Shown in pieces: positions 5,281 through 6,162 of a stretch of 6,162 bases of DNA. This DNA is from Desulfobacterales bacterium (GTDB lineage Bacteria > Desulfobacterota > Desulfobacteria > Desulfobacterales > ETH-SRB1): NCBI GenBank assembly GCA_030017395.1, contig JASEIZ010000129.1, positions 1-6,162 on the forward strand, written 5' to 3'. The notes below the pieces were generated by a model. The model had not been told where the DNA came from and ran no database searches. It worked only from the letters and a program-made list of their open reading frames with translations. The number at the start of each line of letters is the position of its first letter. Position 1 is the first letter of the stretch. The position numbers were made by a program, and so were the translations under genes.

Positions 5281-6109
5281 AAAAGACCCCACAAAGTTCA
5301 GGATACGCATCGATGAAAAAATCCAAGATACCGGGTTTGAAGAAGAAGTCAAGGATCGTCGTATTGAAAAATTAAGCTGGAGGATTACGTTTGTATCAAT
5401 TTTAATCCCCTGCTTGATCGCAGTTATTCTATTTGTCGCTTATTTTGATATCAAGAAGAGGGTAGGCAACATGCACTCTACTGGTGAAGCTGTTTCTCAG
5501 GGTCTGGGCTCAAGGCTATCGTTATTGTCGGAAAAACAGGCAAATCTTGAAGATATGCTTGTAAAAAAGATCGAGCCTGTAGAAAAAGCCATCCTCGCTT
5601 TACAGGAAGAATTGAAAGAGGCTACTACTGCCATAAAGCATATCAGAACCGCAAGAAATGTTGACAACAAAATGCTAAAAGAGGCTATAGCCGATATTGA
5701 GAAGGAGTTAGGCCATGTCCAAAAGAATTTGGAAATCGCCACATCCGGAATCAAATCCATTGATAAGAACCTGGAAGAGATTGGGAAAGATAATGATAAG
5801 GCAAAAAACGATTTAAACAAGATGCAAGCAGATATATCTTTGCTTTCTTCCTCCAAGATCGACAAAAAGGCGCTTGATAATGCTCTTAATGATAAGCAGA
5901 AGATTTATGAGCAAAAGCTAAAACAGATTACAGAGAATTTGGCAAAAGATGTCGAATCTATCCGGAAAAGGATAAAAAAAATCGAAATGAGCATGCCGTC
6001 GGTTTCGACTGCACCAAAACCCGTTACCTTGGAAAAGCCGGTAGAAAAAACCGTAACGCCACACGTAACGCCTCAGCCTGGGACTATCATTGAAGAGAAC
6101 ATCAAATAA
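5273..6109 (+). CDS. Single-pass membrane protein with long coiled coil
   Basis: I do not recognise a named family for this 278-residue protein. It begins with a charged cytosolic-type segment (1-36), followed by one strong hydrophobic helix at about 37-58 (ITFVSILIPCLIAVILFVAYF). A long alpha-helical, heptad-like region rich in Lys, Glu, Asp, Leu and Ile follows (about 80-240). The end is a Pro/Thr/Val-rich tail (about 242-272; e.g. APKPVTLEKPVEKTVTP). Basic residues flank both sides of the membrane helix, so the topology is not certain; N-in with the coiled coil in the periplasm is the more natural reading. The start at 5273 overlaps the kdsB stop (5278-5280), so expression is probably coupled to kdsB. 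Together with kdsB this suggests a cell-envelope role (inference). Possible analogies are spacer or scaffold proteins; no catalytic motif is visible. Confidence 0.8.
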   Translation: MVEKDPTKFRIRIDEKIQDTGFEEEVKDRRIEKLSWRITFVSILIPCLIAVILFVAYFDIKKRVGNMHSTGEAVSQGLGSRLSLLSEKQANLEDMLVKKIEPVEKAILALQEELKEATTAIKHIRTARNVDNKMLKEAIADIEKELGHVQKNLEIATSGIKSIDKNLEEIGKDNDKAKNDLNKMQADISLLSSSKIDKKALDNALNDKQKIYEQKLKQITENLAKDVESIRKRIKKIEMSMPSVSTAPKPVTLEKPVEKTVTPHVTPQPGTIIEENIK

Positions 6110-6113
6110 AATG

Positions 6114-6148
6114 AACATCGAACATCGAACGTCCAACATCGAATTTTG
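6114..6148. repeat. Heptameric tandem repeat (AACATCG type)
   Basis: Consecutive 7-mers AACATCG, AACATCG, AACGTCC, AACATCG and AATTTTG begin 4 nt after the stop codon of the membrane protein gene. Read on the minus strand the unit is TTCGATG in register, which resembles the TTCAATGG unit of the array at 4361. This suggests one class of short repeats at gene edges. The repeat is imperfect; its outer end, near the window border, is not clearly defined. Confidence 0.8.
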
Positions 6149-6162
6149 AATAAGGTATTCTG

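Overview
The window looks like chromosomal DNA of a Gram-negative anaerobe, most likely a sulfate-reducing Desulfobacterota (Desulfobacterales-type) bacterium. This is inference. It rests on a CMP-Kdo synthetase (hence lipopolysaccharide), a probable two-selenocysteine UXX-star protein, a LarB-type nickel-pincer cofactor gene, moderate-to-low GC, and short 7-8 bp tandem repeats (TTCAA.GG / AACATCG type) at gene edges.

Left block, plus strand (1-2297): a short degenerate TTCA-type repeat leads into a GT-B family 4 glycosyltransferase (69-1352). Next comes a small gene that standard ORF calling misses because it contains two in-frame UGA codons (1366-1593). It starts with a strong Shine-Dalgarno and reads as a 75-residue glutaredoxin-like selenoprotein, with one Sec in the active-site position (U-P-F-T) and a second in a C-terminal U-G-I-stop. 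Each UGA is followed by a stem-loop placed like a bacterial SECIS element. A LOG-family nucleotide phosphoribohydrolase-like gene (1638-2297) follows on the same strand.

Middle block, minus strand (2321-4361): larB, pyrF and a universal stress protein gene are transcribed leftwards in that order. PyrF and usp are 28 nt apart and probably cotranscribed. A GC-rich REP-like hairpin and an AT-only inverted repeat occupy the 99 bp between larB and pyrF. The LOG and usp genes converge with 23 bp between their stop codons and no evident terminator.

Right block, plus strand (4361-6162): a perfect 8-bp tandem array (seven TTCAATGG copies) touches the larB start codon. It is followed by an AT-rich divergent promoter region, then kdsB (4501-5280) and an 8-nt overlapping gene for a single-pass membrane protein with a long coiled coil (5273-6109). 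A second, heptameric array (AACATCG) follows the last stop codon.

Most genes are ordinary housekeeping or envelope functions. The items that deserve attention are the hidden double-Sec selenoprotein with its two recoding hairpins, and the tandem-repeat arrays abutting gene boundaries, especially the one that displaces any ribosome binding site of larB.
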